From ATM1 sp003577165 (GTDB taxonomy: Bacteria; Armatimonadota; Fimbriimonadia; Fimbriimonadales; ATM1), in NCBI GenBank assembly GCA_030263715.1, contig SZPM01000001.1, forward strand, positions 62,001 through 126,000: a stretch of DNA of 64,000 bases, given 5' to 3'. A program made the translations under genes and the position numbers. The notes under the pieces were generated by a model, which worked only from the letters and a program-made list of their open reading frames with translations, did not search any database and was not told where the DNA came from. Below, piece after piece: positions 8,701-16,652 of this stretch (positions within the stretch are counted from its first letter, which is position 1; the number at the start of each line of letters is the position of its first letter).

Positions 8701-9863
8701 GTGGGCGTCCACTCGTAGAGTACGACGTCCGGCAGCGCGTCCAGCACACGCGATAACTTCCGGGATGCAGTTTCAAACTCGGTTGCGGCGCGTTCCGCCT
8801 CGACGACGGCGCTCACCTGATGCGCCACCGCCTGCAGCGCTTCGATCTCCGACGACGACCATTCTCTTTGCGTCTCCGTGTCACAGAAAACGAAGACTCC
8901 CCAAAGCTTCTTCCCGCTGAGAATCGGAAGCAGCGCGACGGACTGGATGGATTGCGACTGCAGAAGCGCTCGCAGCCCAGTGCCGAGTTCGTGTTCAACG
9001 CCAAACACCGCACCGCCGCGCTCCAACTCAAGCATCGTTCGCCGGAAGGTCTCGCTTTGGATTTCGAGTCCATCAAACTGTGAAGCGGGCAAGCCTTCGG
9101 CCCTCGCTTTGCTTCCCCAAGACGCAATTCGCGCAAGTCGGCGCGTTCCGCCACCAACTTCGTCCACTTGATACGCGCTTGCCCACGTGATCTCAAGGGT
9201 TTCGCAGATTCGCGACAGGAGACCATCAAGATGCTCCCGCCAATCGGGCGATCCGGCGACGCCTGTTGCGGCATTCGAGAGAAGGCGAAGCGTCCGGTTG
9301 GCCTTCTCAAGTCGGTTTCTCTCCGACCATCTCTCGAGCGAGTTTTGAATCAGCGCGCACAGGATCGAGGCTGCGCGAAGTTCCTGCTCCGAGGGAATGG
9401 CGTCTTCGCTCGAATACACAGCGATCGTCCACCGGAGGCCGCACGGAGAGGGAAGGTGAAACTCCGTGACAGACCGCACACCATTTACCCGGCACGCCTC
9501 CCAAACCTCGACAAACTCCGGCACTTCGAAGATGTCCGGAATGAACCGGACGGGATTCGCAGGCACGATGGAGGTGCCGCTAACCTGAACGTGCTTCGAG
9601 GCTATTGCCTCAGCCGCCTTGCCGACGACGGTGCGAACGTGTCGGTTGCCGTTCGAAGGAGACTCAAAGAGCGCGCCGCGTGTGGCCCCGAGCGCGGCAA
9701 CGAGAATTTGCAGGCCCTTGTTCGGGATTTCGAAGACCTCTTGCGCGAGGTGCAGGCCCTGGGCTTCCTGGGCCCACTCAAAGTCGAGGAGTGCGCCCGA
9801 GTTCTCTGTCTCGGACGGCGTCTGGCCCACTTGGCCCGATCGGTGTCCGCCGGTCCTGCGCAT
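5721..9863 (-). CDS. multi-PAS hybrid sensor histidine kinase with C-terminal receiver domain
   Basis: 1380 residues and no obvious membrane segment, so a soluble cytosolic sensor. Domains in order: two GAF-like regions (about 40-175 and 190-355), five PAS/PAC repeats (about 366-485, 495-608, 618-732, 742-857, 867-990), HisKA with phospho-acceptor His1016 in GGIAHDFNNLL, HATPase_c (N box LVVNARDAMPNGG, G1 DTGVGMDE, G2 GKGTGLGLATCHG), and a receiver domain with phospho-acceptor Asp1308 in VITDVVMPQMSG and conserved Lys in YVQKPF. It lies 61 bp downstream of dnaN on the same strand. No cognate output regulator is adjacent, so its target is unknown; phosphotransfer through the built-in receiver is expected. 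Confidence 0.93.
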   Translation of the reverse strand: MRRTGGHRSGQVGQTPSETENSGALLDFEWAQEAQGLHLAQEVFEIPNKGLQILVAALGATRGALFESPSNGNRHVRTVVGKAAEAIASKHVQVSGTSIVPANPVRFIPDIFEVPEFVEVWEACRVNGVRSVTEFHLPSPCGLRWTIAVYSSEDAIPSEQELRAASILCALIQNSLERWSERNRLEKANRTLRLLSNAATGVAGSPDWREHLDGLLSRICETLEITWASAYQVDEVGGGTRRLARIASWGSKARAEGLPASQFDGLEIQSETFRRTMLELERGGAVFGVEHELGTGLRALLQSQSIQSVALLPILSGKKLWGVFVFCDTETQREWSSSEIEALQAVAHQVSAVVEAERAATEFETASRKLSRVLDALPDVVLYEWTPTRCVVSANAERLLGYSADEFSESADLLTTLVHPDDREFVRAKREEWSTSGYGGSLVIRYRMCRKDGSSLWVEDRIRALHTPSGNVHQVGLLVDFSEQYRVREALQAKELEYENLVESLPIGVWVYQNDTIAYANIEAARIIGADDPEEVIGRSPFDFIHPSEHDATRMSLEAASQGSASDTTETTLILANGTTVHIEVKSSQIRYRGRPAVQIVMRDITEQKVAEQALRQSEYEYRRLVERLPIGVIIHHEGIIQFCNPAMAKMLGVETADALIGKSPLEFVHADSLPTVLECIKTTQEVGIGPLSQFTMVRRDGTEFPVETIAQIATFAGRQSNQVLVTDITERKRAEDALRASEERFRQLADNAPVLIWTTDARGQCGYFNKPWLDYRGTTLEEEIEGRWETAIHPEDHDRCAEIYAQARRSQTPYSMEYRLRKHDGEYRWFLERGLPNFDSDGNFLGYIGSAVDIHVRKEAERELRESRKLIEEIVDDSPFLITITASSDGKVTFANKRFDEFFGRAGAHSVMRDPQALLMHVHAADRQQVLNAREATHSLGEGETHSMLVRISNYEAQYRWAEWRTSVFERGPDGQPTVLLNIIEDVTDRKELEAQLARSQRLEAMGRLAGGIAHDFNNLLSAIIGYADVALRKVEGGLGVRHELEQVTKAGERAADLTRHLLSFARRQVGKSDAIDVNSVLSELLELVHRTIGEDISLVTRLDATPSVVLFDSAQLEQVVLNLVVNARDAMPNGGRLMIETESRRVVKRSREARLGVLPGNYVVVSVTDTGVGMDEAARERIFEPFFTTKEPGKGTGLGLATCHGIVKQAGGNILVESSPGAGARFDVFIPLSREHPTKRSERTVFGAIPRGHETILIVEDEPMLLELSADFLQAHGYRVLTAQDARAALRIATEHKNELNAVITDVVMPQMSGVELASQLRDLRPNLPILFVSGYSTTDVRELDMASPVNDYVQKPFTPSVLARRLRALLDVAVGKS

Positions 9864-9924
9864 GGAGCATCAGCCCCCCTACACTATACGGAATTTTCGG
9901 GCCCGGGCTTAGATCTCGCTCGGC

Positions 9925-11034
9925 TTAGATGAGGGCCATCGGCATGATGACGCAGAAGTAGTTCTGGCCTTCGTCGGCTGGTCGGACCACCGCAGCGCGG
10001 TCGCTCTCGATCATCTCCAGGGCCACGCCCTGGCCTTCGATCGGCCCGATCGCGTCCAGCAGGTAGCGGCCGTTGAAAGCGATCTCGATGTCCTCGCCTT
10101 CGTTGACGATGGAAATCTCTTCCTTGCCTTCGCCAATCCCCTCGCTTCGAGTGACCAGGGTTGCCACCTGACCGTCGGACTTCAGCACCACCCTCTGGGC
10201 ACTCTCACGGGCCAGCACTCCGGCCCGCTTCAGCGCATCCGCCAAGCTCTCCTTGTCCGCGAGCCATCGGCGTGTGCGTTCCGTCGGGATCACCCTCTCA
10301 TAGGGCGGAAAGTCGCCTGAGATCAACTGGGACACGACCCGCGCCCCATCGGATTCCACGAGGAGCCTGCCCTCGCCAAAGACAAGCGTCAACTCCCCGT
10401 CTGCCGGCACGGGCAGCCTTCGGATCACCTGCAGCGCCCGATCCGGGACGATCGCGGTCACGTTCGACCCTATCCCCGGATGCGCCTCAGTTCTCACCGC
10501 GAGCCGGTGGGTGTCGGTGGCCACAGCGCGCAGGTTCGCCCCGTCGTAAACGAACAGGACGCCCGTGAGTTGAGCGCGAGGCTGGTTCTCTTTCGCGACT
10601 GCGAAGCCGACAGATTCGACCATCTTGGCGAAGTCCCCAGCCCGAATTCGAAGCGTGGCTGACGCCTCGACGTTTGGGATGCCGGGGAAGTCGTCCGGCA
10701 TCATGCCGACGACTCGGTACTCGCTGTTGGAAAGCGCAAGCTTCAGGGACGGCCCGTTGGGCTGCTCGATGTTGAGTTCGCCGTCTGGCAGAGAACTCAG
10801 GATGTCGTGGAACAGTTTTGCTCCAACGGCGAGCGATCCGCCCGATTCCACCATGGCCGGAAGCCTCCGCTCGACCCACATCTCGCCATCGCAGCCCACC
10901 AGCCTGACCTGAGAATCGTCAGCCTCGAAGAGCAGGTTCTGGAAGATGGGGAGCGCGGCTGGCCTACCTGTGGCAGGGGCGCCCGCGAGCGACACCGCGT
11001 CGTAAAGTTCCCTACGTGGACACGCGACTCGCAT
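9925..11034 (-). CDS. dnaN: DNA polymerase III beta sliding clamp
   Basis: 369 residues, the normal clamp length, with the three-domain pattern and the diagnostic end YFCVIMPMALI (compare the usual ...IMPMRL). Internal landmarks include LPIFQNLLFEA, LVGCDGEMWVERR, GVLFVYDGANLRAVATDTHRLA and ISGDFPPYERVIP. The clamp tethers DNA polymerase III and many repair factors to DNA. Its ATG lies only 3 bp after the stop of an anti-sigma-like gene, so it appears to be the third gene of an ECF sigma operon instead of sitting beside dnaA. Confidence 0.97.
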   Translation of the reverse strand: MRVACPRRELYDAVSLAGAPATGRPAALPIFQNLLFEADDSQVRLVGCDGEMWVERRLPAMVESGGSLAVGAKLFHDILSSLPDGELNIEQPNGPSLKLALSNSEYRVVGMMPDDFPGIPNVEASATLRIRAGDFAKMVESVGFAVAKENQPRAQLTGVLFVYDGANLRAVATDTHRLAVRTEAHPGIGSNVTAIVPDRALQVIRRLPVPADGELTLVFGEGRLLVESDGARVVSQLISGDFPPYERVIPTERTRRWLADKESLADALKRAGVLARESAQRVVLKSDGQVATLVTRSEGIGEGKEEISIVNEGEDIEIAFNGRYLLDAIGPIEGQGVALEMIESDRAAVVRPADEGQNYFCVIMPMALI

Positions 11035-11037
11035 CTG

Positions 11038-11355
11038 CTACCCCCTCACCTCCGGGCTGTAGGCTCCCCGGAATGGCAGTCTCATCTGACTCGACGTGGC
11101 ACGGTCCGCCGCTGCGTGCCGCAGGTGGGCCGTCTCGGCGACGATGCGCGCGTAGACCTCTTCCTTCACCGCCGCGGTCATCGCGTCGGCCCTCATGGCC
11201 TCCTCCAACTGCTCCTTGACGGCGCGAAGTGAGGAAACCTCCTCCCTCAAAGCCGGATGCTCGAACATCGCCTGTTTGAACTCAGAAGCGAGTTCAACCG
11301 GCAGTTCGTCATCGATGAACAGGTCGACGATCTTCAGTGCTTCTTCGAGCTTCAT
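11038..11355 (-). CDS. small anti-sigma-factor-like protein
   Basis: 105 residues with the N-terminal look of an anti-sigma domain (KIVDLFIDDELP...EFKQAMFEHPALREEVSSLRAVKEQL), but the zinc-binding His/Cys residues of the ZAS family are absent and there is no membrane segment. The start ATG overlaps the sigma-factor stop by 4 bp (ATGA type). Position directly after an ECF sigma gene is the main argument for an anti-sigma role; the lack of a transmembrane helix would make it a cytosolic regulator. Confidence 0.7.
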   Translation of the reverse strand: MKLEEALKIVDLFIDDELPVELASEFKQAMFEHPALREEVSSLRAVKEQLEEAMRADAMTAAVKEEVYARIVAETAHLRHAAADRATSSQMRLPFRGAYSPEVRG

Positions 11356-11885
11356 AGCGCTTTCTCCATGGCAGGGCCCAACTTATCGCGGAGAGCCCGC
11401 CTCCCCCTGTAGAGGCGGGACTTGAGAGCAGGAACCGAGATGCCCAGCACGTCGGCTGCCTCTCGGGCGGAAATGTCCTCTAAGTCGCAGAGTATGAGGG
11501 GTTCGCGGTAGTCCTGGGGCAGGTCGCCCAGGGCCTCCCACACGGCGATCTTCAGCGCGGCCTTCTCCTCGCCCGAGCCATAAGTCGCATCGGAAGGCAA
11601 CTCGAGCAGTTGGTGCTGCCGGAGTTTGTCGATGCACAGGTTTCGGGCTATGCGGAACAGCCATGTTCTGAAAGCACCATCCGCCCGCAGGTCCTGGGAC
11701 CTGCGGATCACACGCAAGAACGTCTCGGCCGTGGCGTCCTCGGCATCTGCTCGGTTGCCGAGCATCCGAAAGGCATAGCGGTAGATTCGCTCGCCGTAGA
11801 GCTCGTAAATGGCAGTAATCGCCGATATGTCGCCGGTCGAGAGCGCGTCTAGCAGTCTCTTTTCCGCGGCTGAATCTTGTTGCAA
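11352..11885 (-). CDS. RNA polymerase sigma factor, ECF subfamily
   Basis: 177 residues. Region 2 is clear (YELYGERIYRYAFRMLGNRADAEDATAETFLRV, then FRTWLFRIARNLCIDKLR) and region 4 follows (LGDLPQDYREPLILCDLEDISAREAADVLGISVPALKSRLYRGRRALRD). ECF factors redirect RNA polymerase to stress or envelope regulons and are held inactive by a co-encoded anti-sigma factor, which fits the overlapping gene downstream. The dnaN gene follows in the same transcription unit. Confidence 0.93.
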   Translation of the reverse strand: MQQDSAAEKRLLDALSTGDISAITAIYELYGERIYRYAFRMLGNRADAEDATAETFLRVIRRSQDLRADGAFRTWLFRIARNLCIDKLRQHQLLELPSDATYGSGEEKAALKIAVWEALGDLPQDYREPLILCDLEDISAREAADVLGISVPALKSRLYRGRRALRDKLGPAMEKAL

Positions 11886-11998
11886 CGCGATTCCATCCTT
11901 AGGGACGGCGGCGATCCCAGAATCGCCGCTCAGTTTTCCGCCGCGTCCACTCGGATTGACCGGCCGGAGTGCTATACCTTATCTCGCCGCGCCTGAGG

Positions 11999-12012
11999 CG
12001 GGGAAAACCCCG
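11999..12012 (-). terminator. short GC hairpin downstream of the M16 peptidase gene
   Basis: A perfect 5-bp inverted repeat CGGGG-AAAA-CCCCG lies 45 bp past the peptidase stop, in the 171-bp space before the sigma-factor gene. There is no T tract after it, so it is at best a weak terminator. The rest of this gap must hold the sigma operon promoter, but no convincing -35/-10 pair was identified. Confidence 0.3.
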
Positions 12013-12056
12013 ACGACCCGGCCGCTCGACCCTTGATAGCACGCCGTCCTCTCCCC

Positions 12057-13286
12057 TCAAAAGGGCCCGATCGCCGTGATCGTGAGGCCGTCCGGTGAGA
12101 GGAATTCGGCCGCGAGTTCCCTCACGTCGCTGGGCGTCACCTTCGCGATGCGCTCGAGCGTCTCGTCTACCGTGATGTCCTTGCCGTGGAAGAGTTCGTT
12201 TCGCGCCATCCGGTGCATTCGGCTCGACATGCTCTCAAGACTCAGGACGACGCTGCCGCTCAGCATCCGCTTGCATCGCTCCATCTCATCGTCTGGAATC
12301 GGCTCTTCAATGACGCGCTTCAGTTCGGCCAAGCAGAGTTCGACGACTTGTTCGTAAGTCGAGGGGCTTGTGCCCGCGTAAACGGTGAACGCGCCTGCCT
12401 CTCGATAGTAACTCGTGTAACTCCCAACCGAATAAGCAAGCCCTCGCTTCTCACGAATCTCTTGGAAAAGCCGACTGCTCATTCCTCCGCCGAGAAGCGC
12501 GTCGAGTACCGTCGCTGCATACCTTCTCTCGTCCGAAATCGTCACCATGTCCGATCCGATGCAGAGATGTGTTTGCTCGACGTCCTTCGTCATTTCCCGA
12601 GTGCCTGTCGTTGCGGAGGGCTTCGGCCCAGAAGGCAGATCGAAGTCGCCGAGGAGGCTCCCCAATCGCTCCTCCACCAACTTCTCCAACTCATCGGCGT
12701 CCACGCATCCTGCTGCCGAGACGAGCGTTCTGCCCGCAACGTAACGCTTAGACATGTAGTTCTGGAGTGAGGCTCGGTCGAACGAAGCGACCGAGTCACT
12801 CGTGCCGATGATCGGCTTTCCCAGAGGGTGGTCGCCCCAACGGTGCTGGGCGTGCATGTCGTGGATGTGATCTTCGGGTACGTCTTCGTACTTTTTGATT
12901 TCTTCGAGTACGACTCCAATCTCCGTCGACAGGTCGGCTGGATCCAATTTCGAATCCGTCAACATATCGGCAAGCACGTCCACTCCCACGGCGAGATCGT
13001 CGGAGAGGATGCGTGCGTAGTAGCACGTGGCTTCTCGATCCGTGAAAGCGTTCAGGTGGCCGCCACGGCCTTCGATCTCTTGGGCGATCTGCTCGGCGGT
13101 CCGGCGCTTTGTGCCCTTGAAGAGCATATGCTCGATGAGGTGGCTCACTCCTGCCTCGCCGTCCTCCTCCATTCGGCTTCCCGTATTCACCCAAATCCCC
13201 AACGCCACGGAACGGACATGAGGGACTGTTTCGCAGAGAACGCGCACTCCGTTCGGAAGCGTGCGCTTGATGACACCGTTACTCAT
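12057..13286 (-). CDS. M16 family zinc metallopeptidase (insulinase/processing-peptidase type)
   Basis: 409 residues from the ATG at 13286 (MSNGVIKRTLPNGVRVL), the usual length of a single bacterial M16B subunit. The inverted zinc motif HLIEH is present in GVSHLIEHMLFKGTKRRTA, with the downstream glutamate region reading TDREATCYYARIL. The C-terminal half carries the M16_C domain with GGGMSSRLFQEIREKRGLAY. Such enzymes cleave short or unfolded peptides. The frame runs on upstream, but that part lacks family similarity and overlaps the FAH-family gene region. Confidence 0.93.
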   Translation of the reverse strand: MSNGVIKRTLPNGVRVLCETVPHVRSVALGIWVNTGSRMEEDGEAGVSHLIEHMLFKGTKRRTAEQIAQEIEGRGGHLNAFTDREATCYYARILSDDLAVGVDVLADMLTDSKLDPADLSTEIGVVLEEIKKYEDVPEDHIHDMHAQHRWGDHPLGKPIIGTSDSVASFDRASLQNYMSKRYVAGRTLVSAAGCVDADELEKLVEERLGSLLGDFDLPSGPKPSATTGTREMTKDVEQTHLCIGSDMVTISDERRYAATVLDALLGGGMSSRLFQEIREKRGLAYSVGSYTSYYREAGAFTVYAGTSPSTYEQVVELCLAELKRVIEEPIPDDEMERCKRMLSGSVVLSLESMSSRMHRMARNELFHGKDITVDETLERIAKVTPSDVRELAAEFLSPDGLTITAIGPF

Positions 13287-13339
13287 TCGATTCGAGTTTG
13301 GCACGACGACGGTTCGATGGGCTGCCCGTCTGCCGGCGC

Positions 13340-14170
13340 TTATGCGATTCGATTCGCCAGCGCCCCCAGGCCTTGCACTTCTAGAAGCACTTCGTCTCCG
13401 GGATTCAAGTATTCGCGCTCCATCTCCAGAATGCAGCAACCCGTGATGGTTCCGCTGGCAATCATGTCCCCTTCGCTCAGTCTTGTTCCCTGACTGGCGT
13501 AGGAGATCATCTCAGCGAATGTCCAGTTCATGGACTCTAACGAGCCCTCGGCCACCAGTTCGTCGTTGATGTACGCCTTCGCCGCAAGCGCGTAAACCCG
13601 GCCTCGGTCGGTTTGCCTCGAAAACGGATTGAGTTCGTCGGGCGTGACCAGGTACGGACCGACGCTTGTAGCGAAGTCCTTGGACTTATGGTAGCCGAGC
13701 CCAACTCTTGATTCTCGTCGCTGAACGTCGCGCGCGGACCAGTCGTTCACGATCGTTAGCCCCAGCACGATGTCGTCGGCGTCTTCCACGGGTATGTCCG
13801 ACCCCGATGCGCCGATCACGACACCGACTTCCAACTCGAAGTCCAACTCCGCCACTCCGGGGGGGCGCATGATGACGGCATCGGGTCCCACGATCGAAGC
13901 CGGGTTCTCAAAAAAGAAGGGTGGAGCGGCATACCACTCCTCGGGCACCGAATCTCGGCCGAACTTACGCCGCGTGTTGCGCACGTGCCCCTCAAACGCC
14001 ATGAAGTCTCGGAACGAGGGTGGCTGGGAGATGGGCGCCAGCAGCGAAATGTCCTCTGCCCGGTGGATGCCGACGGCCTCGAGGCCGCGAGTCTCGTAAA
14101 CGCTGCCATCACGGTAGATGCCCGTGCGCACGGTCGCGTCTTCGCCCTTGCGAAACCGGCAAAGTTTCAT
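13340..14170 (-). CDS. fumarylacetoacetate hydrolase (FAH) family protein
   Basis: 276 residues from the ATG at 14170 (MKLCRFRKGEDA). FAH fold motifs are present: FFFENPASIVGPDAVI, the metal-binding acidic cluster LDFELEVGVVIG, NDWSARDVQRRE and SKDFATSVGPYLVTPDEL, then the MIASGTITGCC segment. Members hydrolyse or decarboxylate 2-keto acid C-C bonds. It lies 49 bp downstream of hpd on the same strand, so hydrolysis of fumarylacetoacetate in tyrosine breakdown is the natural guess, although sequence alone does not separate FAH from other diketone hydrolases of the superfamily. No homogentisate dioxygenase gene is in the window. Confidence 0.9.
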   Translation of the reverse strand: MKLCRFRKGEDATVRTGIYRDGSVYETRGLEAVGIHRAEDISLLAPISQPPSFRDFMAFEGHVRNTRRKFGRDSVPEEWYAAPPFFFENPASIVGPDAVIMRPPGVAELDFELEVGVVIGASGSDIPVEDADDIVLGLTIVNDWSARDVQRRESRVGLGYHKSKDFATSVGPYLVTPDELNPFSRQTDRGRVYALAAKAYINDELVAEGSLESMNWTFAEMISYASQGTRLSEGDMIASGTITGCCILEMEREYLNPGDEVLLEVQGLGALANRIA

Positions 14171-14219
14171 TTCGGCAGAAGACTGGTTCGCGTTCGATAA
14201 AGGCCGAGCGGGTCGTTCC

Positions 14220-15299
14220 TCACAGAGTTCCGCGAAGAGCCTGCTCTCTTTCGATCGCCTCGAAGAGGGCCTTGAAGTTGCCCTTGCCGAAGCTCTTTGC
14301 GCCCTTCCTCTGAATGAACTCAAAGAACAGCGTTGGACGATCTTCTACGGGCCTTGAGAACAGCTGCAGGAGGTATCCCTCGTCGTCTCGATCAACGAGA
14401 ATGCCGAGTTCTCGAATCGCGGTCAAGTCCTCGTCGATCTCGCCCACCCGTTCCGTCACCGTGTCGTAATAAGTCTTCGGAACATTGAGGAACTCCATCC
14501 CACGCCGCTTCAACTCGGTGATCGTCTCGATGATGTTGCCCGTGTGGAGCGCGATGTGTTGGGCGCCGGCGCCTCCGTGGAACTCCAAATACTCTTCGAT
14601 CTGCGACTTCTTCTTGCCCTCGGCAGGTTCGTTGATCGGGAACTTCACGCGCCCGTTTCCGTTCTGCATCACCTTCGACATGAGCGCGGTGTATTCCGTG
14701 CTGATGTCCTTGTCATCGAAGTGGACCAACTGCGTAAATCCGAGGACGCGACCGTAGTAGTCCACCCATTTGTTCATTCCGCCCCACTCGACGTTCCCGA
14801 CGATGTGGTCAACGTATTCGAGACCGACCGACTGTCCCTTCTTATTGACAGGTCGGAAGTTGGGCAAGAACAGTCCGGAGAAGTTGTCGCGATTTAGGAA
14901 GGAGTGGACCACGTCGCCATACGTCTTGATGGCGGCCACTCGGACCTTGCCAAAATCGTCTTCGAGTGTGCGAGGCTCGGATGCCACGTCTGCTCCTCGC
15001 TTCACCGCCTCGTTGAACGCCCAGTCCACGTCATCCACTTCGAAACAGATGTCCTGCACGAAGTCGCCGTGGCGTCCGAGCGCCGGCGCGATCGGATGAT
15101 CGGGAATCGTCGGCGAACTCATCAGAAAGCGGATTTCCCCTTGGCCCAAAAGGTAGTCCGCCTCGTGGCGAAGCCCGGTCTCTAATCCAGCGTAGGCGAC
15201 GACATCGAATCCGAAGATGCGGTGATACCAATCGCTGGCCTGTTTTGCATTCCCGCAGTAAAAGCGTATGTGGTCTATTCGGCGAATCGGGAATTCCAT
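14220..15299 (-). CDS. hpd: 4-hydroxyphenylpyruvate dioxygenase
   Basis: 359 residues with two vicinal-oxygen-chelate modules. The iron ligands can be placed at His165 (YVDHIVGNV), His248 (GAQHIALHT) and Glu327 (PTLFFEFIQRKG), followed by the family signature GFGKGNFKALFE-like tail KSFGKGNFKALFEAIE. It converts 4-hydroxyphenylpyruvate to homogentisate using Fe(II) and O2, which marks an aerobic metabolism. The FAH-family gene follows in the same operon. Start ATG at 15299 gives the standard N-terminus EFPIRRIDHIRFYCGNA. Confidence 0.95.
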   Translation of the reverse strand: MEFPIRRIDHIRFYCGNAKQASDWYHRIFGFDVVAYAGLETGLRHEADYLLGQGEIRFLMSSPTIPDHPIAPALGRHGDFVQDICFEVDDVDWAFNEAVKRGADVASEPRTLEDDFGKVRVAAIKTYGDVVHSFLNRDNFSGLFLPNFRPVNKKGQSVGLEYVDHIVGNVEWGGMNKWVDYYGRVLGFTQLVHFDDKDISTEYTALMSKVMQNGNGRVKFPINEPAEGKKKSQIEEYLEFHGGAGAQHIALHTGNIIETITELKRRGMEFLNVPKTYYDTVTERVGEIDEDLTAIRELGILVDRDDEGYLLQLFSRPVEDRPTLFFEFIQRKGAKSFGKGNFKALFEAIEREQALRGTL

Positions 15300-15356
15300 C
15301 TCAACTGCTCCTAATTGCCTCGATTATACGCCGCGCGCCTCGCCCCGAAAAAGGGG

Positions 15357-15379
15357 CCGGCCGGGGCAAGCCCGGCCGG
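15357..15379 (-). terminator. rho-independent terminator of the second ECF sigma gene
   Basis: A 9-bp GC-only inverted repeat CCGGCCGGG/CCCGGCCGG with a short loop. On the minus strand it is followed by CCCCTTTTT, a T run, and lies about 32 bp past the sigma-factor stop. It also insulates hpd from the upstream operon. Confidence 0.8.
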
Positions 15380-15411
15380 TTGAGGAGAGGATTGGGGTTG
15401 GGGTTGTTGGT

Positions 15412-16035
15412 TTATTGAGCCGGCATTGCCCGTTGGGCAGGCGCCAGTCTCAAATTGGCTGTGTGATCCGGATTCTGCTGCTCCCACTCGAGCAGCCTCT
15501 TTCGGAGCATCTTGTGAATTCGGTGCACCCGGCTGCGGATCGTTCCAACCGGAGTCCCGAGGATTGCGGCGATTTCGCGGTAAGGCCGTCCCTCGATGTC
15601 GGCCAGTTCGATCAGTCGCCTCTGGTTCTCGTCGAGGACCATGAGCACCGCCTCGAGTTCCTCGCCGACCATGTCGCGGAGGACGGCGGCCTCGGGCGAG
15701 TCCCTCGTGTCGGCCTTGTCGAAGAACACTTCGTCCTCATCCGCTTGGATCGGGGCGTCGTAACTCACGGCCTGCACGCGCCTACTCCTGTAGCGCAACA
15801 GGTCCAGGAAGAGACGGGAGACGATCCGGAAGATCCAGTTTTCGAACGGCTTGTCCCCGTCGTACCGATCAAAGCTCCGGTAGGCCCGCAGATACGCCTC
15901 TTGGGTGAGGTCCTCGGCGTCGGTCCTGTTGCCTGCCAGACGAAAGGCCATGTTGTACACCCGCTTGTAGGTGCTCTCCATTAACTCTTCGAATCTCTGT
16001 GCCGGAGAGTCGACTGTCAGTACGTTGGCGTTCAC
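15412..16035 (-). CDS. RNA polymerase sigma factor, ECF subfamily
   Basis: 207 residues. Region 2 reads FEELMESTYKRVYNMAFRLAGNRTDAEDLTQEAY and PFENWIFRIVSRLFLD; region 4 reads LDENQRRLIELADIEGRPYREIAAILGTPVGTIRSR. An acidic linker (about 95-125) separates the two. Unlike the other ECF gene in this window it has no anti-sigma-like gene after it; a strong terminator follows. The CHAP-like amidase gene lies 67 bp upstream on the same strand. Which regulon it serves cannot be read from the sequence. Confidence 0.93.
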   Translation of the reverse strand: MNANVLTVDSPAQRFEELMESTYKRVYNMAFRLAGNRTDAEDLTQEAYLRAYRSFDRYDGDKPFENWIFRIVSRLFLDLLRYRSRRVQAVSYDAPIQADEDEVFFDKADTRDSPEAAVLRDMVGEELEAVLMVLDENQRRLIELADIEGRPYREIAAILGTPVGTIRSRVHRIHKMLRKRLLEWEQQNPDHTANLRLAPAQRAMPAQ

Positions 16036-16102
16036 GGCTCTCTCGCCCCTGTGGGGCTCCCGCCGGATTCAACAGGCCCCCGAGCCGGAAAGTTCCCCGA
16101 GC

Positions 16103-16582
16103 CTACGGCAGGCGAACAAACCCCAAAATCCTCCCGAGGGCCGCGAAGTCGTGGGTGAACTTCTGAACCCGGGGAGTGCGATTCCCCTCGATGGTGACCA
16201 GCCTCCGGCCGGATCGCTTGACGACGATTCCGGTGTGGCCGTACCGCCTCGGCGGCGAAAGGAGGCCCCATAGGATCAGGTCTCCGGCCTCTGGCTCAGG
16301 CACGAGAAGACCGCGCGCCTTCGCAGCGTCATAGATTGACCGGGTGCTGGCGGTGTAGGGAAGCGGTGGCTTGACCTTGAGGGTCCTTGCGGCCTCCCGA
16401 ACGCACCAACTCGCGAACGCCGCGCACCACGGCTGGGGAGCCTTGAGCCCGGTGGGCGCGAGGTACTTCTCAACAAACGGGCCCTGGTTGTTCCCGCCGA
16501 CCTCCCTGGCGTTTTGCTTGAGTTCCGCCTCAGCGACCTGAATGACTGCGGCCGCAAGGGCGGAAGGCTGATACCTTCTCAT
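16103..16582 (-). CDS. CHAP-like cysteine amidase/peptidase
   Basis: 159 residues from the ATG at 16582. The CHAP/NlpC-P60-type core is visible: catalytic Cys in PWCAAFASWCVREA, His in RYGHTGIVVKR, and the polar residue in TIEGNRTP. No signal peptide or cell-wall-binding domain is evident in the chosen start; an upstream TTG at 16615 would add only 11 hydrophobic residues. Such enzymes cut peptide cross-links in peptidoglycan. It lies downstream of a membrane-anchored hypothetical protein and upstream of an ECF sigma gene, all on one strand. Confidence 0.82.
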   Translation of the reverse strand: MRRYQPSALAAAVIQVAEAELKQNAREVGGNNQGPFVEKYLAPTGLKAPQPWCAAFASWCVREAARTLKVKPPLPYTASTRSIYDAAKARGLLVPEPEAGDLILWGLLSPPRRYGHTGIVVKRSGRRLVTIEGNRTPRVQKFTHDFAALGRILGFVRLP

Positions 16583-16600
16583 GCCAGATAAGGACAGAGC

Positions 16601-16627
16601 GAGCCCGGCGGTCAACCGCCCGGGCCC
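16601..16627 (-). terminator. GC-rich inverted repeat after the membrane-anchored hypothetical gene
   Basis: GCCCGGCGG and CCGCCCGGGC pair around a TCAA loop with one bulge. It sits just past the stop of the 16653-17390 gene but has no T tract, so it may attenuate rather than end transcription. Confidence 0.35.
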
Positions 16628-16652
16628 GCTGCTCTGACTCCATCCTCTCTGC

